A stretch of 20,852 nt of DNA from JBFWRK01 sp050248955 (lineage in GTDB: Bacteria; Actinomycetota; Acidimicrobiia; Acidimicrobiales; Ilumatobacteraceae): positions 1 to 20,852 of the forward strand of contig JBFWRK010000032.1 of NCBI GenBank assembly GCA_050248955.1, read 5' to 3'. The position numbers were made by a program, and so were the translations under genes. The notes under the pieces were generated by a model, which was not told the origin of the DNA, searched no databases, and worked only from the letters and a program-made list of their open reading frames with translations. Of this stretch, positions 1-8,587 are shown piece after piece (the first letter of the stretch is position 1; each line of letters opens with the position of its first letter).

Positions 1-799
1 CGGCGGCGAGGAGTTTGCGCATCGCGTGGACCCGGCAGCGCTGCCACGCGGCGCCCTGGAAGCAGCGCCTGATCGACTTGACGAGTCCGGCGTGGGCGTC
101 GGAGATCACCAGCCGGACACCGGCGAGGCCGCGGTCGTTCATGTCGGTGAGGAACTCGCGCCAGAACGTCTCGTTCTCGGAGTCGCCGACATCGACACCG
201 AGAACTTCCCGATGGCCGTCAGCCCGCAGGCCGGTGGCGATCACGACCGCCTTCGACACGACGTGGCGGTGCTCGCGGACGCGGACGTAGGTGGCGTCCA
301 ACCAGACGTAGACGAACGGCTGATGATCAAGCCGACGGGTGCGCAACACGATGACGTCGGCGTCGATCTGGGCGCAGATCCTCGACACCGTCGACTTCGA
401 GATCCCGCTATCACAGCCGAGCGCGCGCACGAGGTCGTCGACCTTCCGCGTGGAGGTGCCGGTGATGTACGCAGTCATGATCACCGCCCACAACGCCGGG
501 TCGACCCGCCAACGCGGCTCGAGCAACTCCGGGAAGAACGACCCAGTGCGCAGCTTCGGGATCCCGACCTCGACGTCGCCGGCCGGGGTCGACAGCAGCT
601 TCGGGCGATGCCCGTTGTGCTGCGCCACCCGTTCTGGGGTGCGTTCGCCGGGAGCGGCGCCGATCGTCGAGGTGAGCTCGGCCTCGATCAACTCCTGCAA
701 CGCCGCGGCGAGGATGTCGCGTAGCGACGAGGTGAGTGAGGCGTCGGTGCCGGCGAGTCGCGCGGCAAGAGCCGACAAGGCAGAATCGTGAACGGCCAT
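1..799 (-). CDS. IS256-family (mutator type) transposase, partial
   Basis: This is a DDE transposase that moves its own insertion sequence by cut-and-paste or copy-out chemistry. Reading from the ATG at 799, 266 codons stay open to the window edge; family members run about 400 residues, so the C-terminal third, with the catalytic Glu, lies outside. Visible signatures are the first Asp in VWLDATYVRVRE (D168), the second Asp in VISDAHAGL (D234) and the C-x2-H signature in WQRCRVH (C255, H258), all typical of IS256. The N-terminal part carries the usual DNA-binding segment, including PKLRTGSFFPELLEP. The terminal inverted repeat should lie upstream of the start, probably around 870-900, but I cannot fix its edge without the other end. 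The visible part shows no frameshift. The family call is near certain; activity is unknown. Confidence 0.93.
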   Translation of the reverse strand, partial: MAVHDSALSALAARLAGTDASLTSSLRDILAAALQELIEAELTSTIGAAPGERTPERVAQHNGHRPKLLSTPAGDVEVGIPKLRTGSFFPELLEPRWRVDPALWAVIMTAYITGTSTRKVDDLVRALGCDSGISKSTVSRICAQIDADVIVLRTRRLDHQPFVYVWLDATYVRVREHRHVVSKAVVIATGLRADGHREVLGVDVGDSENETFWREFLTDMNDRGLAGVRLVISDAHAGLVKSIRRCFQGAAWQRCRVHAMRKLLAA

Positions 800-879
800 C
801 GTGCGGTGTCCTTGGTTGCTTGGTCGCTACCGACCATCGCACGATGACCACCCTCACCCCGGCGACGCCGCCTACACCA

Positions 880-1309
880 CGTGACGGGACTCACTCTGTC
901 GGGTGCGAGGGTGCGGGACTGCACCGTCGCCGCGTGTTTCGTCTCGACCGCCTGTACACGCACCGTGCAAGTGCTTGTTGCGGGTTCGGGGAGGAGGGCG
1001 TAGGCCTGTCGGGCGAAGTTGCCCCCAGGGCGCGGGTTTCGGCCCGGCAGCGCTCGCTCGGCGAGGGTGGCCACGGGCGCCGGGAGTGCCGCGCATTTTG
1101 AAGTCGTCAACGAGCGAATTCATGCGGCTGCGCTCGTTCGACGGCACCGGAACTGGCCTCCCGTCGTCGAGGTCCGTTTCGAAGTTGGGTTCCGAGGCGT
1201 GATGCACGGCGGTCACCTCGCACTGGTCGTTGAAGCGCCCACTCGACAACATCCCGTTGTGTCCCAGAACGCCGGAGGTGGGCGCGTCTACTCGCGCGAT
1301 CATTGAGCA
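880..1309. other. Intergenic stretch without a supported gene
   Basis: This stretch separates the insertion sequence from the next hypothetical gene. Reading frames exist on both strands but they have arginine- and proline-rich, low-complexity translations and no recognisable motif. The part nearest 870-900 probably includes the outer end of the IS256 element. I see no tRNA, no convincing terminator and no clear promoter. Confidence 0.5.
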
Positions 1310-1423
1310 ATGGGAACGGAGTCGTTCAACGCGACCGAAACGCGCGAGCTTTCCGACGCCGACCTCTTGGCGGAGATTCGCGAAACGTTCGTACGGCTCG
1401 ACCGTTGGCGCGGTCCGCGCTGA
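1310..1423 (+). CDS. Short ORF, possible displaced N-terminus of the next gene
   Basis: This 37-codon frame starts at an ATG and reads with protein-like composition (SDADLLAEIRETFVRLDRW). It ends in a TGA that overlaps the ATG of the next gene (TGATG). Either it is a tiny translationally coupled gene, or it is the original N-terminus of the 1423-1962 protein shifted out of frame by an indel. I favour the second reading, because the frame of the downstream protein stays open upstream of its ATG with a sensible sequence (ARSALMSGAVAVW). I recognise no family. Confidence 0.3.
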   Translation: MGTESFNATETRELSDADLLAEIRETFVRLDRWRGPR

Positions 1424-1962
1424 TGAGCGGAGCGGTCGCGGTGTGGATGCTCGAGCCTGATGACGCCACAAACAGACGACGCCGCATGCTCACCTTCGCA
1501 CTGGAGGACTACCGCAACCACATCGCATTCGGGAGCGAGTCGGCCCGGACGTTTCACCCAGACGACATCCACCCGCAGGCCGACCAGCAGCTAGGCCGAC
1601 TGCAGCAACGTTCCAACGAGGTTCGCGCATTGCTCGACCAGCTCGGCGGACCGATTGGATGGAACCTGACGGACATCGTCATCCCTGCCGCCGTGGATCA
1701 GACAACCGCCGACGAACGCCAGCGCGCCCAATTCAAGTCCCGTTGGCGTGTCACGTCCGGCGCAGCCCACGGGTTCATCTGGTCACATTTCGGCGCTGCT
1801 GGCACCGCGTTTTCAGACCTAGATCCGTCGGGCATCGGCCTCGTAACGATCGGCGGCAGTGTTCAGGGCCTGGCGGTCGACTACTTCACCGCATACCACG
1901 TCACGGCACGCGCGTGGGCGCTGTTCGCGAAGCGCGCTGGCTGGCCTGCGCTGGCGGCGTAG
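1423..1962 (+). CDS. Hypothetical protein, possibly 5'-truncated
   Basis: This encodes a 179-residue protein from the ATG at 1423. The sequence is well formed, with segments such as MLTFALEDYRNHIAF, FHPDDIHPQADQQLGRL, GWNLTDIVIPAAVD and SRWRVTSGAAHGFIWSHFG. It is mixed helical, with no signal peptide and no catalytic motif I can name. The His/Trp-rich GAAHGFIWSHFG segment and the length suggest a conserved actinobacterial hypothetical family, but I cannot assign a function. The first codons begin inside what looks like a helix (SGAVAVWMLEP), and the same frame is open upstream, so the annotated N-terminus may be an artefact of a frameshift with the preceding 37-codon frame. Confidence 0.55.
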   Translation: MSGAVAVWMLEPDDATNRRRRMLTFALEDYRNHIAFGSESARTFHPDDIHPQADQQLGRLQQRSNEVRALLDQLGGPIGWNLTDIVIPAAVDQTTADERQRAQFKSRWRVTSGAAHGFIWSHFGAAGTAFSDLDPSGIGLVTIGGSVQGLAVDYFTAYHVTARAWALFAKRAGWPALAA

Positions 1963-2069
1963 CGGCTGGACGTCAACGCTCTTGCGCCACCCGGCACGGG
2001 CAACGAACGCCACGCGTCCCTGAACGCCGGCTTGACGTCAGGCCAGACGAGATCGGCCAGAGTGCGTCT

Positions 2070-2480
2070 ATGAAGGTCGTCCTGGTGGCGCTCGCCGGAG
2101 CGGCCGGAGCCCTCGCCCGCTACGGCATAGGAAGCGCAGTCAGCCCTCGGGTCTTCCCATGGTCGACCCTCGGCATCAACATCGCGGGATCGTTTGTCTT
2201 GGGGTTCCTTCTGCGCGCGGAGAGTTGCGAGGGTGGTCCGATCTGGTGACCACAGCCCTCGGCGTTGGCCCCCTGGGAGCGTTCACGACCTTCTCCACCT
2301 TCTCCGTCGAAACCCAGTCGGTGCTGCGAGATGGCCGCGGCACAGCAGCCGCTCTCCATGTGGCTGCGTCGCTCGTCGCCGGGCGTCGGCTTGGCGGCAG
2401 CGGGATACGCCCTCGCCAAGGCGCAGGGCACATTACTGTCGGATAGCCCCACACCAGGATGTCCCCGAACGCTGGCTTAA
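2070..2480 (+). pseudogene. crcB: CrcB/FluC fluoride channel, broken by two frameshifts
   Basis: FluC channels are small dimeric four-helix membrane proteins that export fluoride. The ATG at 2070 gives a typical N-terminus: GAAGALARYGIG, then TLGINIAGSFVLGFLLRA, covering the first helices and the conserved Asn-containing segment. That frame hits TGA at 2247-2249. The diagnostic GPLGAFTTFSTFSVET segment follows in another frame (about 2230-2380), and the final helix, GVGLAAAGYALAKAQ, is back in the first frame and stops at 2478-2480. This pattern fits one lost base near 2220-2245 and one gained base near 2379. With an in-frame stop between them no complete channel can be made, so this is a pseudogene unless the indels are sequencing errors. 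Confidence 0.85.
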
Positions 2481-2924
2481 GGACAGGCGTTCGGCGAAGC
2501 GACCAGTGTCGTCGACGGTCGCCTCGGACCGGTCGACGTCACCGAGCACAAGCGAGATCTGTCCGGGTCGGCTGTGCATCGACCACCGACACGAGCCTGC
2601 GCGACCTGACGCTCTCGTGGACGAGCGCAGCGATGTCACCAGGGGGCCTTCTTCCCCACGAGAACGGCCGTCGCGCCGAGCTGGCCTTGCGGCTCATCGA
2701 AACGGAGAAGGCCACCGTCCTCTGCCGGACCCTGGGCGAGTCGACCTCCGCGTTCGACGACCGTCGCCAAACGTCTCAGGAAGCCCGGACCCCGAGCCCG
2801 GGCGAACGCGGAGCTGCTCGAGAGTCGTCGACCTCCGCTGCCGCGTGGCGTGGTAGCGGTACGTCTGCTCCGCGCCGTGCGGCGCCCGCCGGCGCCGTGG
2901 CGGACCGGTCGGGTGTCGGGTGGG
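2481..2924. other. Stretch without a supported gene
   Basis: Both strands have open frames here, but none has a credible start with ribosome-binding site or a recognisable motif. One plus-strand frame near 2480-2600 (VVDGRLGPVDVTEHKRDLS) reads somewhat like a gene remnant. The stretch lies between the decayed crcB and the first gene of the conjugative block and may be a decayed junction. Confidence 0.4.
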
Positions 2925-3638
2925 TTAGGCGGCATGGAGATACGACTGGACCAGCGGTGCGAGTTTGCGGGCGGTCCGCGTCGCAGTGGTTCTTTCGTGG
3001 CTCGTGCACAGCCGGGCGTCGGCGTCGAGCACGCGCACCAGGCGGTGGTCACGGTAGGCGGCCCAGGCGTCTTCGGTGAGCTCCCCGTCGTCGATCGCTG
3101 CCTGAACCGCCATGCGGAAGCGAGCGAGGTCGGCGCGGCGGACAGCAATCGTGGCGACGTCCTCGGTGTCGCTGGCTTCGCGACGGTGAGCGAAGTGAAC
3201 GGGGTCGAGCGGGGCGACGGTCCTGATGTTCACGACGCCGCGGGTGTGCACGGATCGGGCGGCCTTGTGGGTGCGGTTGTGGGCTCGGTTGACGAGCCGC
3301 GCGGCGAGCCGGGGGCCGTCGAGTGGGCTGTCGAGCAGCACCATCGTGAGGTCGCTGAGCACGTCGCCGCGGTAGTCGTCGGTGACGCTGCGGCCGAGCC
3401 GGACCCGCAGTCGAGGGACGAGTGCGTGGAGGGCCACGGTCAGTGCGTCGGGGTGACGCCGAGCGGCTTGGAGCAGGGCGCGCAGCGTGGCGTCGGAGGT
3501 GGTGGGGTCGGGCTGGTCGTTGCGGATCGCGGTGACCACTTCGGCACATCCGTTGGTAGTGACCGTGGCGAGCCAAACGGGTCGGGGTCGGGTGGTGAGG
3601 TGTTGGTAGGCGGTGTCGAGTTGCCGGTAGAGGTTCAT
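2925..3638 (-). CDS. Hypothetical protein of the conjugative block (237 aa)
   Basis: The ATG at 3638 is preceded by AAGGAG at good spacing, which fixes the start. The 237-residue product is soluble and rich in Arg, Ala and Leu. Its middle (LVPRLRVRLGRSVTDDY, then DVLSDLTMVLLDSPLDGP and LAARLVNRAHNRTHKAAR) and its C-terminal helices (AYRDHRLVRVLDADARL, then SHERTTATRTARKLAPLV) have the two-helical-block layout of divergent sigma-70-like or helix-turn-helix proteins. That resemblance is weak and is my inference only. The gene is transcribed away from the coupling-protein gene, and the 149-bp space between them holds two tandem copies of the element-wide GGAGCAACTCC operator, so it probably belongs to the same regulon. 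Confidence 0.75.
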   Translation of the reverse strand: MNLYRQLDTAYQHLTTRPRPVWLATVTTNGCAEVVTAIRNDQPDPTTSDATLRALLQAARRHPDALTVALHALVPRLRVRLGRSVTDDYRGDVLSDLTMVLLDSPLDGPRLAARLVNRAHNRTHKAARSVHTRGVVNIRTVAPLDPVHFAHRREASDTEDVATIAVRRADLARFRMAVQAAIDDGELTEDAWAAYRDHRLVRVLDADARLCTSHERTTATRTARKLAPLVQSYLHAA

Positions 3639-3685
3639 CGGTTGCTCCTTGCATCGGTAGGGATGGGTGGAGCGTCTGAAACCGC

Positions 3686-3739
3686 GCTCCCGGAGTTGCT
3701 CCTGTGTTCAGTCCCGGAGTTGCTCCTGGTCTCGCTCCC
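3686..3739 (-). promoter_or_regulatory. Tandem operator-like repeats in a divergent promoter region
   Basis: On the plus strand TCCCGGAGTTGCTCC occurs at 3688-3702 and again at 3712-3726, exactly 24 nt apart, with a partial third unit (GCTCCCG) at 3733-3739. The core GGAG-CAA-CTCC is a short perfect inverted repeat. The same core recurs upstream of three other transcription units in this window. It lies between the 237-residue gene and the coupling-protein gene and could control both. Confidence 0.6.
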
Positions 3740-3787
3740 GCCCGCCTCAACCTCCTCCGGGCGCCGCGGTGGGTGGGGGTGTCGGTG

Positions 3788-6073
3788 ATGCAGCCGATGC
3801 CGGGTCGTCGGGAACCGCCCGCATCGGGCGGCGAGGTCGTGCTCGTCGCGCTGGGTGCTCTGGTGGTCGGGGTTGCGGTGGTGGTGTGGGCGGGTGCATG
3901 GCTGGCCGCCGCGGTCGCCGGCGGGCAGGTGTCCGGCGGGGTCGGCGACTGGTTGGGTGCCACCGGACGGCTGGCGTCGACACCTGGTGACCCGGCGGCG
4001 GCGTGGGGCGCGCACGCGTCGGGGCTGCCCGGCCCGGTCGTCTATTGGGCGTGCACGGCCGTCGCCGCCGGGCTGGTCGGGCTGCTGGGAGCGGGGGTGG
4101 TGTGGGTGTGGCGGCGATGGTCGACGCCGTCGCGGTCGCGGTTCGGCGTCCCGGCCGACGCTCGTGTCGCCCGGCCCCGTGATGTGCGACCGCTGGCGGT
4201 GGACGGTTCGGTCCCGCCGATCGGGCGGATGCTGCTCGGGCGGATGGCGCCGCGGGGTCCGCTGCTGGCGACCGAGGACCGCGAACGCCACCCGGCCAAA
4301 GGCCGCCGGGCGGAACGGGTGCAGGGCGACCGTGGGTCGGTCGCATTGATCGGCCCGACACGGTCGGGCAAGACCGTGCTGGCCTCGGCGGGGATCATCG
4401 GCTGGGACGGCCCGGTCGTCGCCCTCTCGGTGAAGAGGGATCTGTACGACGCGACGGCGGCAGCGCGCGCCCGGCGTGGGGAGCTGGCGGTGTTCGATCC
4501 GTCGGGTGTCACCGGGTTGGCGACGGCGCGGTGGACGCCGCTGCGGGATGTGACCACGACGTCAGGGGCGTTGCGGGCGGGTCGGGCGTTGGCGCAGGCG
4601 ATCCCCCGTCACGGGGTGACCGGCGGGGACTTCTGGGCGTCACATGGAGAGACGCTGTCGTCGGCGTTCATGGCGCTCGCCGGTCTCTCCCAGCTCCTGC
4701 CCGCGGAGGGTGGCGGGCTGCGGGAGCCGTTGACGATCGGGCGGCTCGCCTCGTGGGCGTACATGCATGTGGGGATCACCGACCCGACCGTGCACGAACT
4801 GGTCCGTCTCGGTCTCGACGACACCCAGCCGTTGGAAGTCCGTCTGCTGGCGAAGGACGCGATGACCAAGCTGATGGCGTTCGAGGGCGAAGACCCGAGG
4901 ATCAGGGCGAGCATCTACGCCACGGCAAGGTTGGCGTTCGAGGCGTGGACCGAACCGGCGGTCGCCCATTCGGCGTCGCTCGACCCGCGTGCCGCCTACT
5001 GGTCCGACGAGCTGTGGGATCGCACACCCCGCTACGTCGACCTCGACTGGTTGATGGACGGCCCCGAAGGTCGGTCGAACACCTTGTATCTGACGGCGCC
5101 GGCGACCGAGTTCGCCCGGCTCGCCCCGGTCCTCGGCGGCCTGTTGGGTGATCTGCGTGAGCAGATCCACGCCTGGGACATCGCCGGACGGCGCCTGTCG
5201 AAGCCGTTGCTGGTCGTGATCGACGAAGCGGGTCAGCTCGAGTTGCAGTGGCTGCCCGAGGAGGTGTCGACGATCGCCGGGCTGGGGGGCATGTTCGTCA
5301 CCGGTTGGCAGTCGCGGGCTCAGATCAGCCACCGCTACGGCGGCCTGGCCGACGCGGTGTTGGGTGGGCACCGCTCCAAGATCATCTTCAACGGCTGCGA
5401 CGACCCTTCGACGTTGGACTACCTGTCACGGGTGGCGGGGACCGAGCACGTCGCCCAACGCGGCTGGTCGGCCGACACCGGGGGCGGGCGCAGGACCGTG
5501 TCCGAGCACGTCCAGCGGGAGGACCTGCTGCCCGCCCACGTGATCCGTCAGATGCGCCGCCAGGAGGCCGTGCTGTTGCACGGGACGCTGCCGCCGGTGC
5601 ATCTGCGGATGGTCCGCTGGTGGGAGGACAAGCGTCTCGCCGCGCTGGTGCCCACCGGCACCGATGGCAAGCCGTTGCCACCGCCAGCGGACGGGACCTG
5701 CCCGTTCCGGCCGGGCCGGCGGGCCGGGGTCAGCCCGGCGTTGGAACCGACCATCGTCTCCGAGTCGGTCGGGCACCTCCCCAAGCCCCGCCATCCACAC
5801 GCCGACCGGCCAGTCCCGCAAGCGTCCCCGCGGCGGGCACGTCCCGGCGGCGGGGCTCAGGCGCGGCTCGACTTCGCCGCTGCTCCGGAGCAACCACCCG
5901 ACGACAACGATGCTGACAGGGTGCACGGTGGGGTTGCACGCAATCGGGTGGCGGGGAGGTGCGAGCGGTGCGGCGCCCGTCTCGGGGTCGGCGCCGGGAC
6001 CGTCGCCGTGTTCGGCGCCCGCGAGGTGCTCCGTCGCCATCCGACGTGCCTGCCCCCACGCATCGGCGCCTGA
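3788..6073 (+). CDS. VirD4/TraG-type conjugative coupling ATPase
   Basis: Coupling proteins are membrane-anchored hexameric ATPases that hand the relaxase-DNA complex to a type IV secretion channel. I choose the ATG at 3788 (761 residues), preceded by GGGGGTG; an upstream ATG at 3704 would translate through the operator repeats. Two membrane segments lie at about 17-44 and 82-108. Walker A is GPTRSGKT (189-196) and Walker B is LLVVIDEAGQ (D479, E480), followed by the conserved GGMFVTGWQSRAQISHRYG region typical of TraG/VirD4. The C-terminus (about 640-761) is proline- and arginine-rich and ends in a C-x2-C ... H-x2-C pattern (C725, C728, H751, C754), which may be a zinc knuckle. The next gene follows after 117 nt carrying its own operator repeats. 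Confidence 0.92.
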   Translation: MQPMPGRREPPASGGEVVLVALGALVVGVAVVVWAGAWLAAAVAGGQVSGGVGDWLGATGRLASTPGDPAAAWGAHASGLPGPVVYWACTAVAAGLVGLLGAGVVWVWRRWSTPSRSRFGVPADARVARPRDVRPLAVDGSVPPIGRMLLGRMAPRGPLLATEDRERHPAKGRRAERVQGDRGSVALIGPTRSGKTVLASAGIIGWDGPVVALSVKRDLYDATAAARARRGELAVFDPSGVTGLATARWTPLRDVTTTSGALRAGRALAQAIPRHGVTGGDFWASHGETLSSAFMALAGLSQLLPAEGGGLREPLTIGRLASWAYMHVGITDPTVHELVRLGLDDTQPLEVRLLAKDAMTKLMAFEGEDPRIRASIYATARLAFEAWTEPAVAHSASLDPRAAYWSDELWDRTPRYVDLDWLMDGPEGRSNTLYLTAPATEFARLAPVLGGLLGDLREQIHAWDIAGRRLSKPLLVVIDEAGQLELQWLPEEVSTIAGLGGMFVTGWQSRAQISHRYGGLADAVLGGHRSKIIFNGCDDPSTLDYLSRVAGTEHVAQRGWSADTGGGRRTVSEHVQREDLLPAHVIRQMRRQEAVLLHGTLPPVHLRMVRWWEDKRLAALVPTGTDGKPLPPPADGTCPFRPGRRAGVSPALEPTIVSESVGHLPKPRHPHADRPVPQASPRRARPGGGAQARLDFAAAPEQPPDDNDADRVHGGVARNRVAGRCERCGARLGVGAGTVAVFGAREVLRRHPTCLPPRIGA

Positions 6074-6124
6074 CACGCGGCGGCATTGGCCGGAATCCCG
6101 GTCAGGGCACGGCTGGAGGTGGGA

Positions 6125-6166
6125 TCGGGAGCAACGTCGGAGTGATCTCGGGAGCAACTCCGGGAG
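6125..6166 (+). promoter_or_regulatory. Tandem operator-like repeats upstream of the 798-residue gene
   Basis: Two units, TCGGGAGCAACGTCGGAG and TCGGGAGCAACTCCGGGAG, start 23 nt apart, separated by TGATC. They lie 25-66 nt before the ATG at 6191 and read toward the gene. This copy shows the tandem arrangement most clearly after the one at 3686-3739. Confidence 0.6.
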
Positions 6167-6190
6167 TTCGGTTCGTCACCGTCCACGGGT

Positions 6191-8587
6191 ATGGCCGTCA
6201 ACCGGGAGCGGATCGAGTTCAGCACTTTCCAGGAGATGGCCGCCCACCTCGACCAGTGGGCGGCCACCGGCCTCGCCGGCGCGGAGGAATGGTCGGACGC
6301 GTTGGTCGGGGCGCAGTCGTGGTTGGACTACTCGGCCCGCAACCAGGTGCTGCTCGCCTCCTACGGGGCCGACGGCCCGGTCGCGGGCGCGGAGACGTGG
6401 CGGCTGGTGCCGTCCACGACCGACGGTCGGGCGTGCGCGGTGCGCGCCGGGGAGCACGGCTACCCGGTCCGGGTCCCTTTGACCACCGGCGGTAGCGAAC
6501 CGGACCCGTACCTGGGCGGGCACCGCCCCACCCGCGCCGCGGTCGAGCGGTGGGAGTGGCGGCCGGTGTTCTCCACCGCCCAGCTCGCCCGCAGACCCGC
6601 GGCGGACGCCCTGATCCCGACCGACCTGCCCGCCGCGTTGACCGGCCCCGACGCGGAGGCCGAGTTCCTGGCCGCGGTCCGCAAGGTCGCCACCGCGACG
6701 GTCCGCGGGCGGCTCCCCCGCTCCGACGATCCTCACCGCACGCTGGCCGAGGCGGCGGGGCGGCTCAAGCGCTCGTCGAAACGGCCCGACCTCGACGCCG
6801 GGTTGCGCGGCCAGGTCGCCTGGCTCGTCGCCGACCGGGTCGGCCTCGCCCCATCCGATCGGCCACCCGAGGTCGACCCGGCTGGGCTGAAACCGCGGGA
6901 GCGGTGGGAGCGGCTCCAGGACGTATTGGAACCGGCCCGCAAGCTGACCGCCGCGCTCGGCGTCGCCACCGGGGTCGACCTCACCGCGTCGCCGCTGCCC
7001 CGGATGGAGATCGTCGACGACCGGGTCGTCCCGGCCGGTCGCCGCCACCGGCTCCCCGCCGCGTCCCTGGAGCAGCTCCCCGTCGGCCAATGGGTGACCG
7101 TCGGCCCCTACACCACCGCCGAGTGGGCGGCCCGCGGCGAACACGCCTCCGGCACCGGCGCCTTTCTGCGGTTGAACAAGAGCGCCTACCTCGTCGCCGT
7201 CGAGACCGGCGACGGCGCCGCCTGGCGGCTCGAGGACGTCGCTGCGCGCACCGGTCACGGCCTGCTCGCCAACGGCGTCGCCCCAAACCTCGACCGCGCC
7301 CGCACCGCCGCGGTCGACACGATCCGCGACCGATACCCGACCGTCACCAACACCGACCCGGCCGATCGGGTGATGGTGTCACCGGGCGGGACGGCGGGTG
7401 GGTGGGAGCAGATGCCCGGCCACGGCAGGACCGCGGCCGAGCTGCGCCGGCTCGATGACCAGACGACCCTGTACGTGATGCCCGGCCCCGGCGGCCGCTG
7501 GCAACCCGCGATCCACACCGCAGCCACCGGCGTCCTCGAACGCCTGCCGCTCCAGGCCAGCATCGACGACGCCCGCGACGCCGCCGAACTCGCCGGCCGC
7601 AACGCCCGACGCGCCGCCGAAATCGCCAACCCGGCCCGTGGCGACACCGCGCTGGCCGCCTATGCCGACAGCGGCAACTACGACCGCCGCGAGCTCGCCG
7701 CACTGATCGGGCACCGCCTCGACCCCACCGACCGCCAGCGCATCCCGACCGCCGAGCCGGGCGAGCTGGTGGAGCTGCTCGGCGCTGCCGGGTTCAGCCC
7801 GGCGACCACCGTCGCCGTCCTCGCCGCCGAACGACTCGACCCGGCCGACGCCGCCCAGCTGTTGCCGACGGTGGGGGTGCCGATGCCCGACGCCATCCGT
7901 GTGCTGCACGACCGCTGGGACCTCCCCCGTACCGCGGCGGCCGAAGCGCTCGGAGCGACCGCATCGGAGATGCGCGATGCCGGATGCAGCCCGGTCGAGA
8001 TCATGGCCGCCCGACCGCGCGACGTGCTGCGCACCCTGCCCGCGGAGCCGCACCTGTGGGAGCTCGCGGCTGGGACGATGGCGGTCGCCGGGCACCCCAC
8101 CAGCACCGTCGCCCGCCACCTCGCCGCCCACGCCCCGACCCCCGACGCGTTCGCCGCCGGACTGGCCGCGGTCGCCGACCCCGTCGACGGGCTCACCCTC
8201 GCCGCCCAGGCGCATGCCCACCCCGACCAACTCGCCGCCGCCTCCGAAGCATACGGGCTGTCGCCCGCCGACACCGCCACCGTCCTCGCCGGCACCACCG
8301 GCTTCGCCGTCGTGCTCGACACCCTCACCATCCGCTGCGACGGCGACACGACCGCCGCGATGACGATCGCCACCAACGCCGGCATCACCGGCTCGGAGAT
8401 CGACGCCTGGCGCCACCCGACGCCACCGGCGTCGGTCACCGCAATCCGTTCCGGGATCGACGTCGACGCCGCGTCGCTGCTGGCGGCGCTGCCCTCACCG
8501 GGACCGGCCGTCGAGACCGACCCGATTCGTCTCCTCGACACCCTCACCGCCGGGATCGAACCCGCCGCACTGGAGCCCACACCATGA
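6191..8587 (+). CDS. Large protein with ArdC-like N-terminal domain and helical-repeat C-terminus
   Basis: The 798-residue product starts at the ATG at 6191 with only a weak ribosome-binding site. Residues about 10-135 resemble the ArdC N-terminal ssDNA-binding domain: a Ser-Ala-Arg-Asn-Gln helix (SARNQVLLASYG, 48-59), VAGAETWRLV (64-73), and a basic loop ending in FSTAQL (127-132), as seen where ArdC proteins dock on DNA. There is no HExxH metalloprotease domain. The middle is an Ala/Arg-rich segment, and residues about 490-790 are repeated short helical pairs (such as EALGATASEMRDAGCSPVEI). No Walker motif or nuclease motif is visible. It follows the coupling-protein gene and overlaps the next gene by ATGA. 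A role as an ssDNA-binding or recipient-delivered protein in transfer is inference. Confidence 0.85.
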   Translation: MAVNRERIEFSTFQEMAAHLDQWAATGLAGAEEWSDALVGAQSWLDYSARNQVLLASYGADGPVAGAETWRLVPSTTDGRACAVRAGEHGYPVRVPLTTGGSEPDPYLGGHRPTRAAVERWEWRPVFSTAQLARRPAADALIPTDLPAALTGPDAEAEFLAAVRKVATATVRGRLPRSDDPHRTLAEAAGRLKRSSKRPDLDAGLRGQVAWLVADRVGLAPSDRPPEVDPAGLKPRERWERLQDVLEPARKLTAALGVATGVDLTASPLPRMEIVDDRVVPAGRRHRLPAASLEQLPVGQWVTVGPYTTAEWAARGEHASGTGAFLRLNKSAYLVAVETGDGAAWRLEDVAARTGHGLLANGVAPNLDRARTAAVDTIRDRYPTVTNTDPADRVMVSPGGTAGGWEQMPGHGRTAAELRRLDDQTTLYVMPGPGGRWQPAIHTAATGVLERLPLQASIDDARDAAELAGRNARRAAEIANPARGDTALAAYADSGNYDRRELAALIGHRLDPTDRQRIPTAEPGELVELLGAAGFSPATTVAVLAAERLDPADAAQLLPTVGVPMPDAIRVLHDRWDLPRTAAAEALGATASEMRDAGCSPVEIMAARPRDVLRTLPAEPHLWELAAGTMAVAGHPTSTVARHLAAHAPTPDAFAAGLAAVADPVDGLTLAAQAHAHPDQLAAASEAYGLSPADTATVLAGTTGFAVVLDTLTIRCDGDTTAAMTIATNAGITGSEIDAWRHPTPPASVTAIRSGIDVDAASLLAALPSPGPAVETDPIRLLDTLTAGIEPAALEPTP

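Noticed and set aside
516..535. A GAGCAACTCCGGGA match to the operator core inside the transposase gene
   Set aside because: It encodes part of the conserved FFPELLEP segment of IS256 transposases, lies in no promoter and lacks the flanking units, so coincidence is the simplest reading.
1963..2069. A fluoride riboswitch ahead of crcB
   Set aside because: I could not find the conserved pseudoknot-forming segments of that riboswitch in the 107 bases upstream.
6142..6190. A possible leader peptide beginning VISGATPGVR in front of the 798-residue gene, with similar readings before the relaxase and near 18330
   Set aside because: The shared peptide follows directly from the shared DNA repeat. 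The frames have no stop before the main gene, and the copies at 3686-3739 do not encode it, so a DNA-level operator explains it better.
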